The notes under the pieces are model-generated. The model was not told where the DNA came from. It did no database searches and saw only the letters and a list, made by a program, of their open reading frames with translations. Both the position numbers and the translations under genes were made by a program. Of a DNA stretch of 64,000 bases, positions 8,202 to 17,652 are shown one piece after another. Source of the stretch: an uncultured Collinsella sp. (GTDB taxonomy: Bacteria; Actinomycetota; Coriobacteriia; Coriobacteriales; Coriobacteriaceae); NCBI GenBank assembly GCA_900548365.1, contig URKM01000005.1, forward strand, positions 1 to 64,000, written 5' to 3'. Position 1 is the stretch's first letter, and each line of letters begins with the position of its first letter.

Positions 8202-8230
8202 AAAAAGGCGCACCTCCGAAGAGATGCGCC
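8202..8230 (-). terminator. Terminator of the opp operon
   Basis: On the minus strand, GGCGCATCTC-TTCG-GAGGTGCGCC followed by five T residues, 29 bases after the oppF stop. The IS right repeat begins immediately past the T-run. Confidence 0.8.
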
Positions 8231-8258
8231 CGAACAGGCTTATGAGCTCTATATGAGC

Positions 8259-9278
8259 TTAGAGCTCGATATGGCTCTCCTTGATGGGGAACGGCTTGGC
8301 AAAATGGCAAGCGCAATAATGACCGGAAGCCACCTCGTCGAAGCACGGAATCTCCTTGCTGCAGACCTCTTGAGCGATGGGGCAGCGCGTATGGAAGCGG
8401 CAGCCCGACGGAGGATCGATGGGCGAAGGAGGATCGCCTGCGAGAATGATGCGCTTGCGCGTCTTCTGGATGTCCGGATCGGGAACGGGAACGGCGGACA
8501 GCAGGGACTGCGTGTACGGATGATGCGGCTCGGTATAGAGCGTCTTCCAGTCGGAGAGCTCGACCATCTTACCGAGATACATGACGGCCACGCGGTCGGA
8601 GATGTGCTGCACGACGGAAAGGTCGTGAGCGATGAACAGGTAGGCGGTGCCGTACTTATCCTGAAGCTCCTTCAGCAGGTTGAGAACCTGCGCCTGGATC
8701 GACACGTCGAGCGCCGACACGGGCTCGTCGCAGATGATCAGCTTGGGACGAAGGATGAACGCGCGGGCGATGCCGACGCGCTGGCGCTGACCACCCGAGA
8801 ACTCGTGCGGATAGCGATTGATGTGCTCGGGATTGAGGCCGACGACCTGCAGCAGCTCGCGAACGCGCTCGATGCGCTCTTCCCTAGTACCGATACCATG
8901 GATGGTCATGGGCTCGGAGACGATCTCGCCGATGGTCATGCGGGGGTTCAGAGACGCATAGGGATCCTGGAAGATGAACTGCATCTCGCGACGCATCTCC
9001 TTGAGCTCCTTCTTGCTCATAGCGGAGATATCGCGGCCCTCGAAGAAGACCTTGCCCGACGTGGGCGCGGTGAGGTGCATGATCGTGCGGCCCGTCGTGG
9101 ACTTGCCGCAGCCGGACTCGCCTACCAGGCCGAAGGTCTCACCGGGATAGATCTCGAAGGAGACATCGTTCACCGCGGAAACGGAGCGCTTGGAAAAACG
9201 GCCACCGAGGGTGCCGGACTCAGCGGGGAACTCCTTGCACAGGTGCTCGACTTTGAGCAACGGGGTCTTGTCGGCCAT
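8259..9278 (-). CDS. oppF: Oligopeptide ABC transporter, ATP-binding protein OppF
   Basis: A 339-aa nucleotide-binding subunit. Walker [10 protein letters not shown] (about residue 53), Q-loop [11 protein letters not shown], signature [13 protein letters not shown], Walker B LIICDEP and the switch His in IAHDLS are all intact. The C-terminal oligo_HPY region has several cysteines (CRFHTRCP...VC, CF, CACH), a pattern typical of true Opp/Dpp ATPases and reported to bind an Fe-S cluster in some members. The ATG overlaps the oppD stop (TAATG), indicating translational coupling. It powers peptide import together with OppD. OppF versus DppF cannot be separated with certainty. Confidence 0.93.
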   Translation of the reverse strand: MADKTPLLKVEHLCKEFPAESGTLGGRFSKRSVSAVNDVSFEIYPGETFGLVGESGCGKSTTGRTIMHLTAPTSGKVFFEGRDISAMSKKELKEMRREMQFIFQDPYASLNPRMTIGEIVSEPMTIHGIGTREERIERVRELLQVVGLNPEHINRYPHEFSGGQRQRVGIARAFILRPKLIICDEPVSALDVSIQAQVLNLLKELQDKYGTAYLFIAHDLSVVQHISDRVAVMYLGKMVELSDWKTLYTEPHHPYTQSLLSAVPVPDPDIQKTRKRIILAGDPPSPIDPPSGCRFHTRCPIAQEVCSKEIPCFDEVASGHYCACHFAKPFPIKESHIEL

Positions 9279-10423
9279 TAAGCCCTACCTCCAATCACGG
9301 AAGGGTCGAGAACATCAGGCGTACCCGTGGCAATCTTGCCACGCGAACGAGAGGTATCCGGAGCGTTCTTCTTAACGAAGTCGATGTCGCCGGCGAAATG
9401 GCAGGCAGAGTAATGACCCGTTTCAGTGGTGTAATGCTCGGGAAGCTTCTCATGGCAGATGTCCTTGGCATACGGGCAGCGCGGCGCGAAGGGGCAGCCC
9501 GCGGGAAGGTTCATCAGCGAGGGAGGATTGCCATCGATGGGCGTAAGGGGCTTCTTCTCGTCGATCGCCTGCTCCGGGATGGAGCGGATGAGGCCCCACG
9601 TGTAGGGATGACGGCTCTCATAGAAGATCTCGTCCGCAGAACCGAACTCGACGGGACGGCCGGCGTACATGACCATGATCTTGTCGGCGATATCGGCGAC
9701 GACGCCGAGGTCATGGGTAATCATGACGATAGCGTTGCCGTTCTTCTCCTGCATCTCCTGCATGAGCTCGATGATCTGAGCCTGGATGGTAACGTCCAGA
9801 GCCGTGGTGGGCTCGTCGGCGATGAGAATATCGGGGTCGCAAGCCAGCGCCATGGCGATCATGACGCGCTGGCGCATGCCGCCGGAGAACTGATGCGGGT
9901 ACTCGTTGACGCGCTTCTCCGGCTCGGGGATGCCGACGAGGTCGAGCAGCTCGGTCGCGCGCTTGAGCGCCTCCTGCTTGGAGTAGCCGCGATGCAGGCG
10001 GAGGCCCTCGCCCACCTGCTTGCCGATCTTATAGACCGGATTCAGGGAGGTCATGGGATCCTGGAAGATCATCGCGATGTCGTTACCGCGAATGTGCTGC
10101 ATCTCCTCTTCGGACATGTCGAGCAGGGAATGACCGCGATACAGGACGCGACCGCCCTCGATCTTGCCCGGGGGCATCGAGATCAGGCCCATGATGGTCA
10201 TTGCCGTCACGGACTTACCGGAACCGGACTCGCCGACGACGCCCAGCGTCTCGCCGCGATCGAGCGTATAGGAAACGCCGTCGACCGCGTGGACGATGCC
10301 GTCCTCGGTATGGAAATACATCTTGAGGTTGTCGACCTCGAGCAGGTGATGACCCTCGGGGATCGGCTGCGTCTTCAGGTCGACGTAGTTCTTGTTAACG
10401 TTCTTCTTCATGAACTTACGCAT
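9278..10423 (-). CDS. oppD: Oligopeptide ABC transporter, ATP-binding protein OppD
   Basis: 381 aa if started at 10423; an ATG four codons later (10411) is also possible and has AAGGA 11 bases upstream. It has Walker [46 protein letters not shown] and ITHDLG. The C-terminal region has CPFAPRCP...C and a late ACHF, like OppF. The first codons overlap the end of oppC. It forms the ATPase heterodimer with OppF beneath the OppB/OppC pore. Confidence 0.93.
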   Translation of the reverse strand: MRKFMKKNVNKNYVDLKTQPIPEGHHLLEVDNLKMYFHTEDGIVHAVDGVSYTLDRGETLGVVGESGSGKSVTAMTIMGLISMPPGKIEGGRVLYRGHSLLDMSEEEMQHIRGNDIAMIFQDPMTSLNPVYKIGKQVGEGLRLHRGYSKQEALKRATELLDLVGIPEPEKRVNEYPHQFSGGMRQRVMIAMALACDPDILIADEPTTALDVTIQAQIIELMQEMQEKNGNAIVMITHDLGVVADIADKIMVMYAGRPVEFGSADEIFYESRHPYTWGLIRSIPEQAIDEKKPLTPIDGNPPSLMNLPAGCPFAPRCPYAKDICHEKLPEHYTTETGHYSACHFAGDIDFVKKNAPDTSRSRGKIATGTPDVLDPSVIGGRA

Positions 10424-11363
10424 CCTTCATCTTCACGTCGAGGGCATCGCGCAGGCCGTCACCGAGCAGGGTGAAGGCGAGCACGGTGGAAAGGATCGCC
10501 AGGCCCGGCATGATCATCATCCACGGGGCGGTCTCCAGATACGCCTGTCCAGCCTGGATCATGGAGCCCCAGGACGGCGTGGGCGGAACGACGCCCATGC
10601 CGAGGAACGACAGCGAGGACTCGGTAAGGATGGCGCCGCCGATGTTCATGGTCGCGTACACGACGATAGACGCCACGGAGTTCGGGAAGATGTGGCGGGC
10701 GATGATGCGCGCATCGGATGCACCCATGGCGCGCGCCGCGTCGACGTAGTCATTCTCCTTGACGGTGAGGATCGCGGAGCGGAAGACGCGCGCGATGCTC
10801 GGCCATCCGAGGATACCGATGGCGATGAAGACGTTCGTGAGGCTCTGCCCGATAACGGCGATCATCGCGACGACGAACAAGATGTAGGGGAACGCGAGGA
10901 ACACGTCGGCGAGACGCATGATGATCGTGTCCCAGATGCCGCCGTAGAACGCGGCGACGGCGCCGAGCACCAGGCCGATGGCGGTCGAGATCGCGGTCGC
11001 CATGATGCCGACGGACAGCGACACGCGCGCGCCGTAGATGACGCGGACGAGGATGTCGCGGCCGAGCGGGTCGGTGCCGAACGGATGCTCTGCCGACGGG
11101 GGCAGCAGCGAGGTCGTTGCCATGGCGACGGAATCCGAAGCCGTGGGAGAACCCAACCAGGGCTCCGCCCAGAGATCGGCGGTGATGGCCACCAAGGCGA
11201 CGAAGATAATCCAGATGACCGCGAACACGGCCAGCTTATTCTTGCGAAGACGCTTGAAAGCGTCGCCCCAAAGGGTGCGGGACTTCTCTTCAGGCTTCTT
11301 TACGCCCTTGGTCTCCGCCTTCGCGGCCATGCCGCCGCGCTGAGTAGGACTCGGTTCTAGCAT
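10416..11363 (-). CDS. oppC: Oligopeptide ABC transporter permease OppC
   Basis: A 315-aa inner-membrane permease. A soluble Lys-rich N-terminus of about 45 residues precedes a first membrane helix (LAVFAVIWIIFVALVAI). A periplasmic loop with HPFGTDPLGRD, the family hallmark, follows, then a BPD_transp_1 core with the EAA-type coupling segment DAARAMGASDARIIARHIFPN. GGGGAGGG lies upstream of the ATG at 11363. Third gene of the opp operon. Confidence 0.93.
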   Translation of the reverse strand: MLEPSPTQRGGMAAKAETKGVKKPEEKSRTLWGDAFKRLRKNKLAVFAVIWIIFVALVAITADLWAEPWLGSPTASDSVAMATTSLLPPSAEHPFGTDPLGRDILVRVIYGARVSLSVGIMATAISTAIGLVLGAVAAFYGGIWDTIIMRLADVFLAFPYILFVVAMIAVIGQSLTNVFIAIGILGWPSIARVFRSAILTVKENDYVDAARAMGASDARIIARHIFPNSVASIVVYATMNIGGAILTESSLSFLGMGVVPPTPSWGSMIQAGQAYLETAPWMMIMPGLAILSTVLAFTLLGDGLRDALDVKMKDA

Positions 11364-11375
11364 GCCAACCCTCCC

Positions 11376-12416
11376 CTACGACTTATCCTTGGGCGCACCG
11401 TAGCGGATGCGCGGATCCAAGAATGCGTAGCTGATATCTACAAGCAGGTTAATAACCATAACAACGACGACCACGACGGTCACTCCGCCCATAACGATGG
11501 GCCAGTCGCGCTGGGTGATGGCTCGATAGATCTCGTAGCCAACACCGGGCCAGTTGAAGACCGTCTCGGTAAGGATCGCGCCGGCGAGCATAGCGCCGAA
11601 GTCGACGCCGATGTAGGTGACGACGGGGATGAGGGCGTTCTTGAGCGCGTGCTTCCAGATGATGGCGCGATTGGAGAGGCCCTTCGCCTTCGCGGTGCGG
11701 ATGTAGTCCTGGTTCATGACGTCCAGGAGCTGGGAGCGCATGATGCGCGCGGTATACGCCGTGGAAACGGAAGCCAGCGTGATGGAGGGCAGGATGTAGT
11801 GGATCCAATCCTGATACTGGGAGGCCGCGCCGCCGGCACCGGAGATGGGCAGCGAGAACGCGCCGCCGGTCCAGTCCTTCATCCACACACCGAAGATGAG
11901 CTGCAGCAGCATGCCCAGCCAGAACGCGGGCACGGCCACGAGCACGGAGGTGGAGAGCGTTACGAGAATATCCCAGAACGAATACCTCTTAACCGCCGAG
12001 ACGATACCGGCACCAATACCCATAATCGCCTCGAGCACGATTGCGCACGCGGCGAGCTTGATGGTATAGGGGTATTTGTTTGCCAGGATATCCGTTACCG
12101 GCAGTTTACGCTGATAGGACTCACCCAGATCACCCTGGAACAGCTTGGTGATGTAGGTGACGTACTGATCCATAAGCGGGACGGGCATCGGGTCGCCGTT
12201 CTCGTCAAGGACGGCATGGCCGTTCTCATCGACCTGGACCAGGTTGTAGCGGATGCGCAGGTTGAGCTCCGCTTCGGGAGTCATGGACTTGCCGCCACCG
12301 CCGATCAGCTTGATCGGGTCGCCCGGCACGATGTTCTGCAGCGCGAACAGAATGAGCGTCACGCCGAAGAAGACCGGGATGAACTGGAGCACTCGCTTGA
12401 GGATATATTTTCCCAT
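11376..12416 (-). CDS. oppB: Oligopeptide ABC transporter permease OppB
   Basis: A 346-aa permease. It has the N-terminal helix (FIPVFFGVTLILFALQNIVPGDP), a long extracytoplasmic loop that includes the family segment DQYVTYITKLFQGDLGESY, and further helices. The coupling segment is DYIRTAKAKGLSNRAIIWKHALKNALIPV. The gene lies 163 bases after oppA, beyond a hairpin, so its expression may be lower than that of the binding protein. Confidence 0.93.
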   Translation of the reverse strand: MGKYILKRVLQFIPVFFGVTLILFALQNIVPGDPIKLIGGGGKSMTPEAELNLRIRYNLVQVDENGHAVLDENGDPMPVPLMDQYVTYITKLFQGDLGESYQRKLPVTDILANKYPYTIKLAACAIVLEAIMGIGAGIVSAVKRYSFWDILVTLSTSVLVAVPAFWLGMLLQLIFGVWMKDWTGGAFSLPISGAGGAASQYQDWIHYILPSITLASVSTAYTARIMRSQLLDVMNQDYIRTAKAKGLSNRAIIWKHALKNALIPVVTYIGVDFGAMLAGAILTETVFNWPGVGYEIYRAITQRDWPIVMGGVTVVVVVVMVINLLVDISYAFLDPRIRYGAPKDKS

Positions 12417-12487
12417 AAAAACGATCTCTCCCCTGTCGTAGGGACTTCCAACAGTGATATCTACGCCCTAATCGTTGGATATCACAC

Positions 12488-12520
12488 AAAATGGGATGCC
12501 GACGCGAGGATCGGCATCCC
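12488..12520 (-). terminator. Partial terminator/attenuator between oppA and oppB
   Basis: A perfect 10-bp stem (GGGATGCCGA / TCGGCATCCC) followed by ATTTT on the minus strand. Hairpins at this place usually raise the level of the binding-protein mRNA relative to the membrane genes. Confidence 0.7.
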
Positions 12521-12579
12521 GTTTTCGCAAATTGACAGTATAGCCTAAGTTGACGCCTGTTTGCGATATTCGACGTATT

Positions 12580-14286
12580 CTACGCGTTCAGCTCGGCACG
12601 AGCAAGGTAGGCCTTCTTCTGCGGGTCGATGTAGAGGCTCTTCACGCGGTCGGAACCGACAAGGGTGTGCGTGTAGAACATCAGCGGGATGACGGGCAGG
12701 TCGGCACCGATGATGGCGTCGGCCTCCTGCATCTTAGCAACGCGAGCGGCGTCGTCGACGATGGTGCGAGCCTCCTCGATGAGCTTATCGACCTCGGGGT
12801 TGCTGTAACCGGACTTGTTGTCGCCACCCAGGGAGTCGGAGTGGAAGAGCGGATACAGGAAGTTGTCCATGATCGGGTAGTCGGCGACCCAGCCGAGACG
12901 GCCGATCTGGAAATCCATGTTGTCGTACTTGGAGAGCAGCGCAGACCACTCGGGGGTATCGGAGGTAGCGGTGATGCCGACCTTGGCGAGGTCGCCGATG
13001 ACGGACTCCATGATCTCCTTGTGGCCGCCGTCCTGGTTGTAGGACAGGACCATCTCGATGCCACGGGAATCACCGTTCATCGGAGCGACCTTATCGAGGA
13101 ACTCGTTGGCCTTGTCGACGTCGTAGGCAGAGTACTCCCAAGCACCCTCGCGGTAGCCGTCCATGCCCGGAGGAACGATGCCGTCGGCCGGGGTACGGGT
13201 GCCCTTGAAGATGGACTTGCAGATAGCCTCGCGGTTGATGGCAAGGGAGACGCCCTTGCGGAAGTCCGCGTTGTTGAAGGGCTCGACGGTGGTGTTGCAG
13301 ACCAGGTAGTAGGTCGAAGGCTCGGCACCCAGAAGCATGCGGCCGCCATCGCCCATGGTGTAGCCGTCCTCGGCCTCGCCGCGATCCGCCTTGGCGGCGT
13401 CGATCTGAGCGGTGGGAACGTCGGCCACGTCAAAGTTGCCAGCCTGGAACTCCTTATAGGCCGTCTCGATGTCCTTCTGGATACCGAAGTGGATGCCGTC
13501 GATCTTGGCCTTGTCGCCATAGTAGTCGTCGAAGCGGACGAGGTCGATGTACTGGCCGTCCTCCCACTTGGTGCCGGGCTTCATCATGAAAGCGCCGTTG
13601 CCGATCGGAGCGAGGTAGAAGTTGCTTGCATCCTCCTCGGCGGCAGCGGGAACGGGAGCCAGGGCCGGGTGCGAGCAGACATAGGGGAAGTCTGCGTAGG
13701 CAGCGGAGAGCTCGACCACGAGGGTGAGGTCGTCCGGGCAGGTGATGCCGACGAAGTCGTCAGCATCGCCAGCGGCGAGCTCGTCATAGCCCTTGACCTG
13801 GGACAGGTGGTAGGCGATCTGAGAGGGGCCGCGGTCGCTCTGGATGGCGCTCTTGGGGCTGACCAGACGGGTCCAACCACGCTTGAAGTCCTCGGCGGTG
13901 ACGGGATCGCCGTTGTGGAACTTAGCGCCCTCGATGAGGTGGAAGGTGAACTTGGTGGCGTCATCGGAAGCCTCGAAGGACTCACAGGCGAGCGGCTTGA
14001 GCTCCTCGGCCTCGAAGTCATACTTCATGAGGGAGTCGAACAGCTGGAACTCGACCTGGGTGCCCTGGTCCTCCTGGACGTTGTAGGGGTCGATGCAGAC
14101 CGGGTTGTTGATGTAGTAGTTGAGAATAGCGCCACCGGTGCTAGTGGTCTCGCTGCTACCTGCAGCGGGAGCGTCCTTCTTGCCGCAAGCGGCGAGGAAC
14201 GCGAGGGAGCTAGCAGCAAGGGTGCCGCCAACGAACGCGCGACGACCAACCACCGGCTGGTGGAACTCGTTCTTCATTTCAGCCAT
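12580..14286 (-). CDS. oppA: Oligopeptide-binding lipoprotein OppA (SBP_bac_5)
   Basis: 568 aa. The start at 14286 has AAGGAGGA four bases upstream. The N-terminus holds a twin-arginine-like GRRAFVGG, a hydrophobic stretch and a lipobox (LAAC, Cys about residue 34), so it is a surface lipoprotein, possibly exported by Tat. The rest is the extracellular solute-binding family 5 fold (DSLMKYDFEAEELKPLACESFE..., HNGDPVTAEDFKRGWTRL, GNGAFMMK). It delivers peptides to OppBC. It is the first gene of the operon and is followed by an attenuator. Confidence 0.93.
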   Translation of the reverse strand: MAEMKNEFHQPVVGRRAFVGGTLAASSLAFLAACGKKDAPAAGSSETTSTGGAILNYYINNPVCIDPYNVQEDQGTQVEFQLFDSLMKYDFEAEELKPLACESFEASDDATKFTFHLIEGAKFHNGDPVTAEDFKRGWTRLVSPKSAIQSDRGPSQIAYHLSQVKGYDELAAGDADDFVGITCPDDLTLVVELSAAYADFPYVCSHPALAPVPAAAEEDASNFYLAPIGNGAFMMKPGTKWEDGQYIDLVRFDDYYGDKAKIDGIHFGIQKDIETAYKEFQAGNFDVADVPTAQIDAAKADRGEAEDGYTMGDGGRMLLGAEPSTYYLVCNTTVEPFNNADFRKGVSLAINREAICKSIFKGTRTPADGIVPPGMDGYREGAWEYSAYDVDKANEFLDKVAPMNGDSRGIEMVLSYNQDGGHKEIMESVIGDLAKVGITATSDTPEWSALLSKYDNMDFQIGRLGWVADYPIMDNFLYPLFHSDSLGGDNKSGYSNPEVDKLIEEARTIVDDAARVAKMQEADAIIGADLPVIPLMFYTHTLVGSDRVKSLYIDPQKKAYLARAELNA

Positions 14287-14753
14287 GCCATCCTCCTTTA
14301 ATATGAAGCTTCAACGATGCGGCGCTCTTTTGCCTAATAAGCAGATTGGATGCCGTATCGAGCCAACCAACACGGCACCAAGGCTGTGACGGTACCGGTT
14401 GATGGTTCATAACCTTACCGTATTTATTGCATAATTTGTCGAAGATTCTGATTAACGGCAAGGATTTTCTTTATTTGGCAAAAGTGCCGATTGTATGCAT
14501 GGACGACAGCAGCGAAAACGATGCATATAGCTGCGATAAAAATGAGCGGTTTCGCTATGTCCTTTTGGTGGCATTATCTTTACCAGACCAGTGGATTCAT
14601 AATTGCGAAATCAATTGGAAATAAACTGACGGTTAAAACTCTGTACCGATCCGGATGCCGGAGGACCGCCTATACAAAACAGCCCCTGGACGGCAAACGC
14701 CTCCGCCCAGAGATGTCATGCATAAAAGCGATCCGACATAACGACCTCATGCA
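14287..14753. other. Long, AT-richer leader/intergenic region upstream of oppA
   Basis: About 465 bases without a gene I can support. Short frames here have no good ribosome binding sites. The region is more AT-rich than its surroundings and must hold the opp promoter, but I see no -35/-10 pair good enough to name. A long 5' leader with regulatory structure is possible; I see no known riboswitch motif. Confidence 0.4.
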
Positions 14754-14785
14754 AAACCCCGCCCCTCTGCACCGAGGAGCGGGGT
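14754..14785 (-). terminator. Terminator downstream of secG
   Basis: On the minus strand, CCCCGCTCC / GGGGCGGGG with TTTT after it, about 65 bases past the secG stop. Confidence 0.7.
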
Positions 14786-14849
14786 GAAACATCGCATGGG
14801 AGACCAGCCTATCGACCGCAAACGTCGAAGATGGCGGATGCGCCCGATC

Positions 14850-15104
14850 TTAGAGGCCGACGATACCCTGCGGGAAGAAGAACATGCAGAGGACCACGCA
14901 CACGGAGAACACGACGGCGACGATGACCGTCAGCTTGTCGAGGTTCTGCTCCATGACGCCGGTGGCAGCGCTGGAATTGTACAGCGAACTAGCGATCATG
15001 TCGGAAACGCCGGTGCCCTTACCGGAGTGCATCAGCACGAGCGCGATAAGGAAAAGACCGGAGAGCGCCCAAACGGCGAACAGGGCAATTTGAAGTGGAC
15101 CCAC
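14850..15104 (-). CDS. secG: Preprotein translocase subunit SecG
   Basis: 84 aa when started at the GTG at 15104, which has GAAGGAG six bases upstream; an ATG at 15143 would add 13 unrelated residues. Two membrane helices (about 2-24 and 50-72) flank the conserved GKGTG...S segment. SecG assists SecYEG-dependent export. It sits downstream of the glycolytic genes, as in many Gram-positives, but has its own promoter after the gpmI terminator. Confidence 0.9.
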   Translation of the reverse strand: MGPLQIALFAVWALSGLFLIALVLMHSGKGTGVSDMIASSLYNSSAATGVMEQNLDKLTVIVAVVFSVCVVLCMFFFPQGIVGL

Positions 15105-15141
15105 GAGTAACTCCTTCACGAGAATCAAAAGACAGCATGTC

Positions 15142-15170
15142 ATCGTAGCACTCTTTTAGACATGCGTCTA
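15142..15170 (-). promoter_or_regulatory. Candidate secG promoter (extended -10)
   Basis: Minus strand: TAGACG (15165-15170), 17 bases, TACGAT (15142-15147) preceded by TGC, giving an extended -10. It lies between the gpmI terminator and the secG GTG. Confidence 0.45.
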
Positions 15171-15189
15171 CTTTGAACCGGCACGTGCC

Positions 15190-15219
15190 AAAAACCGCCC
15201 GCCAGCGGTACGCGGGCGA
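15190..15219 (-). terminator. Terminator of gpmI
   Basis: Minus strand CGCCCGC / GCGGGCG stem followed by GTTTTT, about 35 bases after the gpmI stop. Confidence 0.75.
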
Positions 15220-15252
15220 GCGGCCAGGCAACACCTGAATTCAGAGGCGCGG

Positions 15253-16806
15253 CTACTCCTCGACAGCGAGGGCGCGACCCGTCATCTCCGCGCTGGGCTC
15301 GAGGCCCGCGAGCGCGAGCATCGTCGGGGCGATATCGGACAGGCGCCCGTCCTCGATGCCGGTGAGTTTCGCGGCCGGATCCACCACGATGAACGGCACG
15401 CGGTTGGTGGTATGGGCCGTGAACGGCTTCTTCTCGCCATCGACCTCGTCGAACATGTGGTCGGCATTACCATGGTCCGCCGTGATGAGGGCGAAGCCGC
15501 CCTTAGCGAGAATCGCGGGAATAACCTGGGACAGCGCGTTATCGACGGCCTCGACGGCCTTGACCGCGGCGTCGAAGACGCCCGTATGACCGACCATGTC
15601 GCAGTTCGCGAAGTTGACGATGTAGAAGTCGGCGCGGTCCTCGTTGATGGCGGCGACGAGCTTCTCGGTGACCTCGGGCGCGCTCATCTCGGGCTTGAGG
15701 TCGTAGGTCGCGACCTTAGGAGAGGCGACGAGCACGCGCTCCTCGCCCTCCTTGGGCTCCTCGATGCCGCCGTTCATGAAGAACGTGACGTGCGCGTACT
15801 TCTCGGTCTCGGCGGTGTGAAGCTGCTTGAGACCGTTCGCGGCGATGACGTCGGCCAGAACGTTCTGGGGGAACGTCTTGGGGAAGGCGACCTCGACGTT
15901 GAAGGACGGATCGTACTCGGTCATGGTGACGAAGTGCGACAGCGCGGGTACGACCTCGCGCTCGAAGCCGTCGAAGCCCTCCTCCGTGAACGCGCGGGTC
16001 ATCTGACGGGCGCGGTCGGGACGGAAGTTGAAGAAGATGACGGCGTCGCCGTCGGCCATGCCCTCGTTGTGGCAGACGAACGGATCGACGAACTCGTCAC
16101 CGCGGGGATCCTTCTCATAGAAGGCCTTGATGCCCTCGACGGGGTCGGACTCGACATCGGAAGCCTTGGTGAGGACGTCGTAAGCGAGCTGGATGCGCTC
16201 CCAGCGGTTATCGCGGTCCATGGCCCAATAACGGCCCTCGACCGTGGCGACGCGGGCGTCGCAGCCGGTCTCGGCGGAAACCTTGGCCAGGAAGTCGACG
16301 AGCACGGCGACGTAGCCGGCGCCGGACTGCGGATCGACGTCGCGGCCGTCCATGAAGCAGTGCACGCGCACGGTCTTGACGCCGCGCTCGGCGGCCATGG
16401 AGACCAGCGCCTCGCAGTGCGACTGCATGGAGTGGACGCCGCCGGGGCTCATGAGGCCCATGAGATGCAGGGTCTTGCCGGCGGAAGCAACGTCGTCCAT
16501 GGTCTTGGTGAAGACCTCATTCTCCTTGAGGGAGCCGTCCTTGATGGCGTTGTTGATACGCGAGAGCTCCTGGAACACGATGCGGCCGGCACCGATGTTG
16601 AGGTGGCCGACCTCGGAGTTGCCCATCTGGCCAGCGGGCAGGCCGACGTCCTCGCCGGAGGCACCGAGGGTGGTGTGCGGATACTTCGCGTACAGCTCAT
16701 CGATGAAAGGCGTGCTGGCGGCGCTCACGGCGTTATCCGAACCCTCGGGCGCTAGGCCGAAGCCGTCCATGATGACGAGAAGAGCAGGAAGGTGGCGGTT
16801 AGCCAT
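15253..16806 (-). CDS. gpmI: 2,3-bisphosphoglycerate-independent phosphoglycerate mutase
   Basis: A 517-aa cytoplasmic enzyme converting 3- to 2-phosphoglycerate. The start at 16806 has AGGAG upstream; the seven codons before it are untranslated leader. The alkaline-phosphatase-like metal site is visible: VIMDGFG near the N-terminus, MGNSEVGHLNIGAGR with the phosphoserine, GRDVDP, NFRPDRARQ, NFANCDMVGHTG and TADHGNAD. It is part of the gap-pgk-tpiA-gpmI run. Confidence 0.95.
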   Translation of the reverse strand: MANRHLPALLVIMDGFGLAPEGSDNAVSAASTPFIDELYAKYPHTTLGASGEDVGLPAGQMGNSEVGHLNIGAGRIVFQELSRINNAIKDGSLKENEVFTKTMDDVASAGKTLHLMGLMSPGGVHSMQSHCEALVSMAAERGVKTVRVHCFMDGRDVDPQSGAGYVAVLVDFLAKVSAETGCDARVATVEGRYWAMDRDNRWERIQLAYDVLTKASDVESDPVEGIKAFYEKDPRGDEFVDPFVCHNEGMADGDAVIFFNFRPDRARQMTRAFTEEGFDGFEREVVPALSHFVTMTEYDPSFNVEVAFPKTFPQNVLADVIAANGLKQLHTAETEKYAHVTFFMNGGIEEPKEGEERVLVASPKVATYDLKPEMSAPEVTEKLVAAINEDRADFYIVNFANCDMVGHTGVFDAAVKAVEAVDNALSQVIPAILAKGGFALITADHGNADHMFDEVDGEKKPFTAHTTNRVPFIVVDPAAKLTGIEDGRLSDIAPTMLALAGLEPSAEMTGRALAVEE

Positions 16807-16833
16807 AGTGAATTCTCCTCTATTCAAAAGAAT

Positions 16834-16862
16834 GGGCCGCAGCGCGCGAGGCGCCGCGGCCC
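16834..16862 (-). terminator. Weak stem-loop between tpiA and gpmI
   Basis: GGGCCGC ... GCGGCCC on the minus strand followed by ATTCTTTT. It may be partial attenuation inside the glycolytic operon. Confidence 0.4.
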
Positions 16863-16878
16863 GATTGCAAAACGGGTG

Positions 16879-17652
16879 CTATTCCGCGGCCTTGACGACC
16901 ATCTCGGAGAAGTCCGCGGCCTTGAGCGAGGCGCCGCCGACGAGGGCGCCGTCGACGTCGGGCTTCGCGGTGAGCTCGGCGATGTTGCCGGGCTTGGCGG
17001 AGCCGCCGTACAGCACGCGGATGCCGGCAGCGAGCTCGGCGCCGAACAGGTCGGCAAGCGCCTCGCGGACGGCGGCGCAGACCTCCTGCGCGTCATCGGC
17101 TGTGGCGGTCATGCCGGTGCCGATGGCCCAGATGGGCTCGTAAGCCACGACGAGCTGCGCGGGATCGGTGATCTCGAGACCCTCGAGGCCTGCCTTCACC
17201 TGGGCGACGACGTGCTCGACGTAAGTGCCGGCCTCGCGAACCTCGAGGGGCTCGCCGCAGCAGAACACGGGAACGATGCCGGCGGCAACGAGAGCCTTGG
17301 CCTTCTTGTTCTGGTCCTCGTCGGACTCATGGAAGTAGTCGCGGCGCTCGGAGTGACCGATGATGCAGTAGGTGCAGCCAGCGGACTTGAGCATACCGCA
17401 AGAGGACTCGCCGGTGTAGGCGCCGGAGGCCTCCCAGTAGCAGTTCTGGGCACCGAGCTTGATGGCGGAGCCGTCGAGCTTGGCAGCGACCGTGGTGAGG
17501 TCGATGGTGGGCGGGCAGACGAGGACCTCGACGCCGTTGTCCACGCCGTCGAGGGCGGCGACGAGCTCGTCGGCCAGAACGGCGGCAGCCTGGACGTCGT
17601 TGTTCATCTTCCAGTTGCCTGCGATGAGCAGGGTGCGATTATTCTGCGTCAT
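16879..17652 (-). CDS. tpiA: Triosephosphate isomerase
   Basis: 257 aa. It has the substrate Lys in AGNWKMN, catalytic His in IIGHSERR, catalytic Glu in VAYEPIWAIGTG, and the phosphate-binding VLYGGSAKPGN. The ATG at 17652 lies inside the end of pgk (14-base overlap), so translation is coupled. It interconverts DHAP and glyceraldehyde-3-phosphate. Confidence 0.96.
   Translation of the reverse strand: MTQNNRTLLIAGNWKMNNDVQAAAVLADELVAALDGVDNGVEVLVCPPTIDLTTVAAKLDGSAIKLGAQNCYWEASGAYTGESSCGMLKSAGCTYCIIGHSERRDYFHESDEDQNKKAKALVAAGIVPVFCCGEPLEVREAGTYVEHVVAQVKAGLEGLEITDPAQLVVAYEPIWAIGTGMTATADDAQEVCAAVREALADLFGAELAAGIRVLYGGSAKPGNIAELTAKPDVDGALVGGASLKAADFSEMVVKAAE

Noticed and set aside
12550..14301. 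A 583-codon plus-strand frame opposite oppA
   Set aside because: Shadow of oppA; composition is a Val/Leu/Asp repeat typical of antisense reading, and no homology is seen.
14427..14787. Small open frames in the oppA upstream region
   Set aside because: No ribosome binding sites or recognisable protein features; they lie in an AT-richer noncoding leader.
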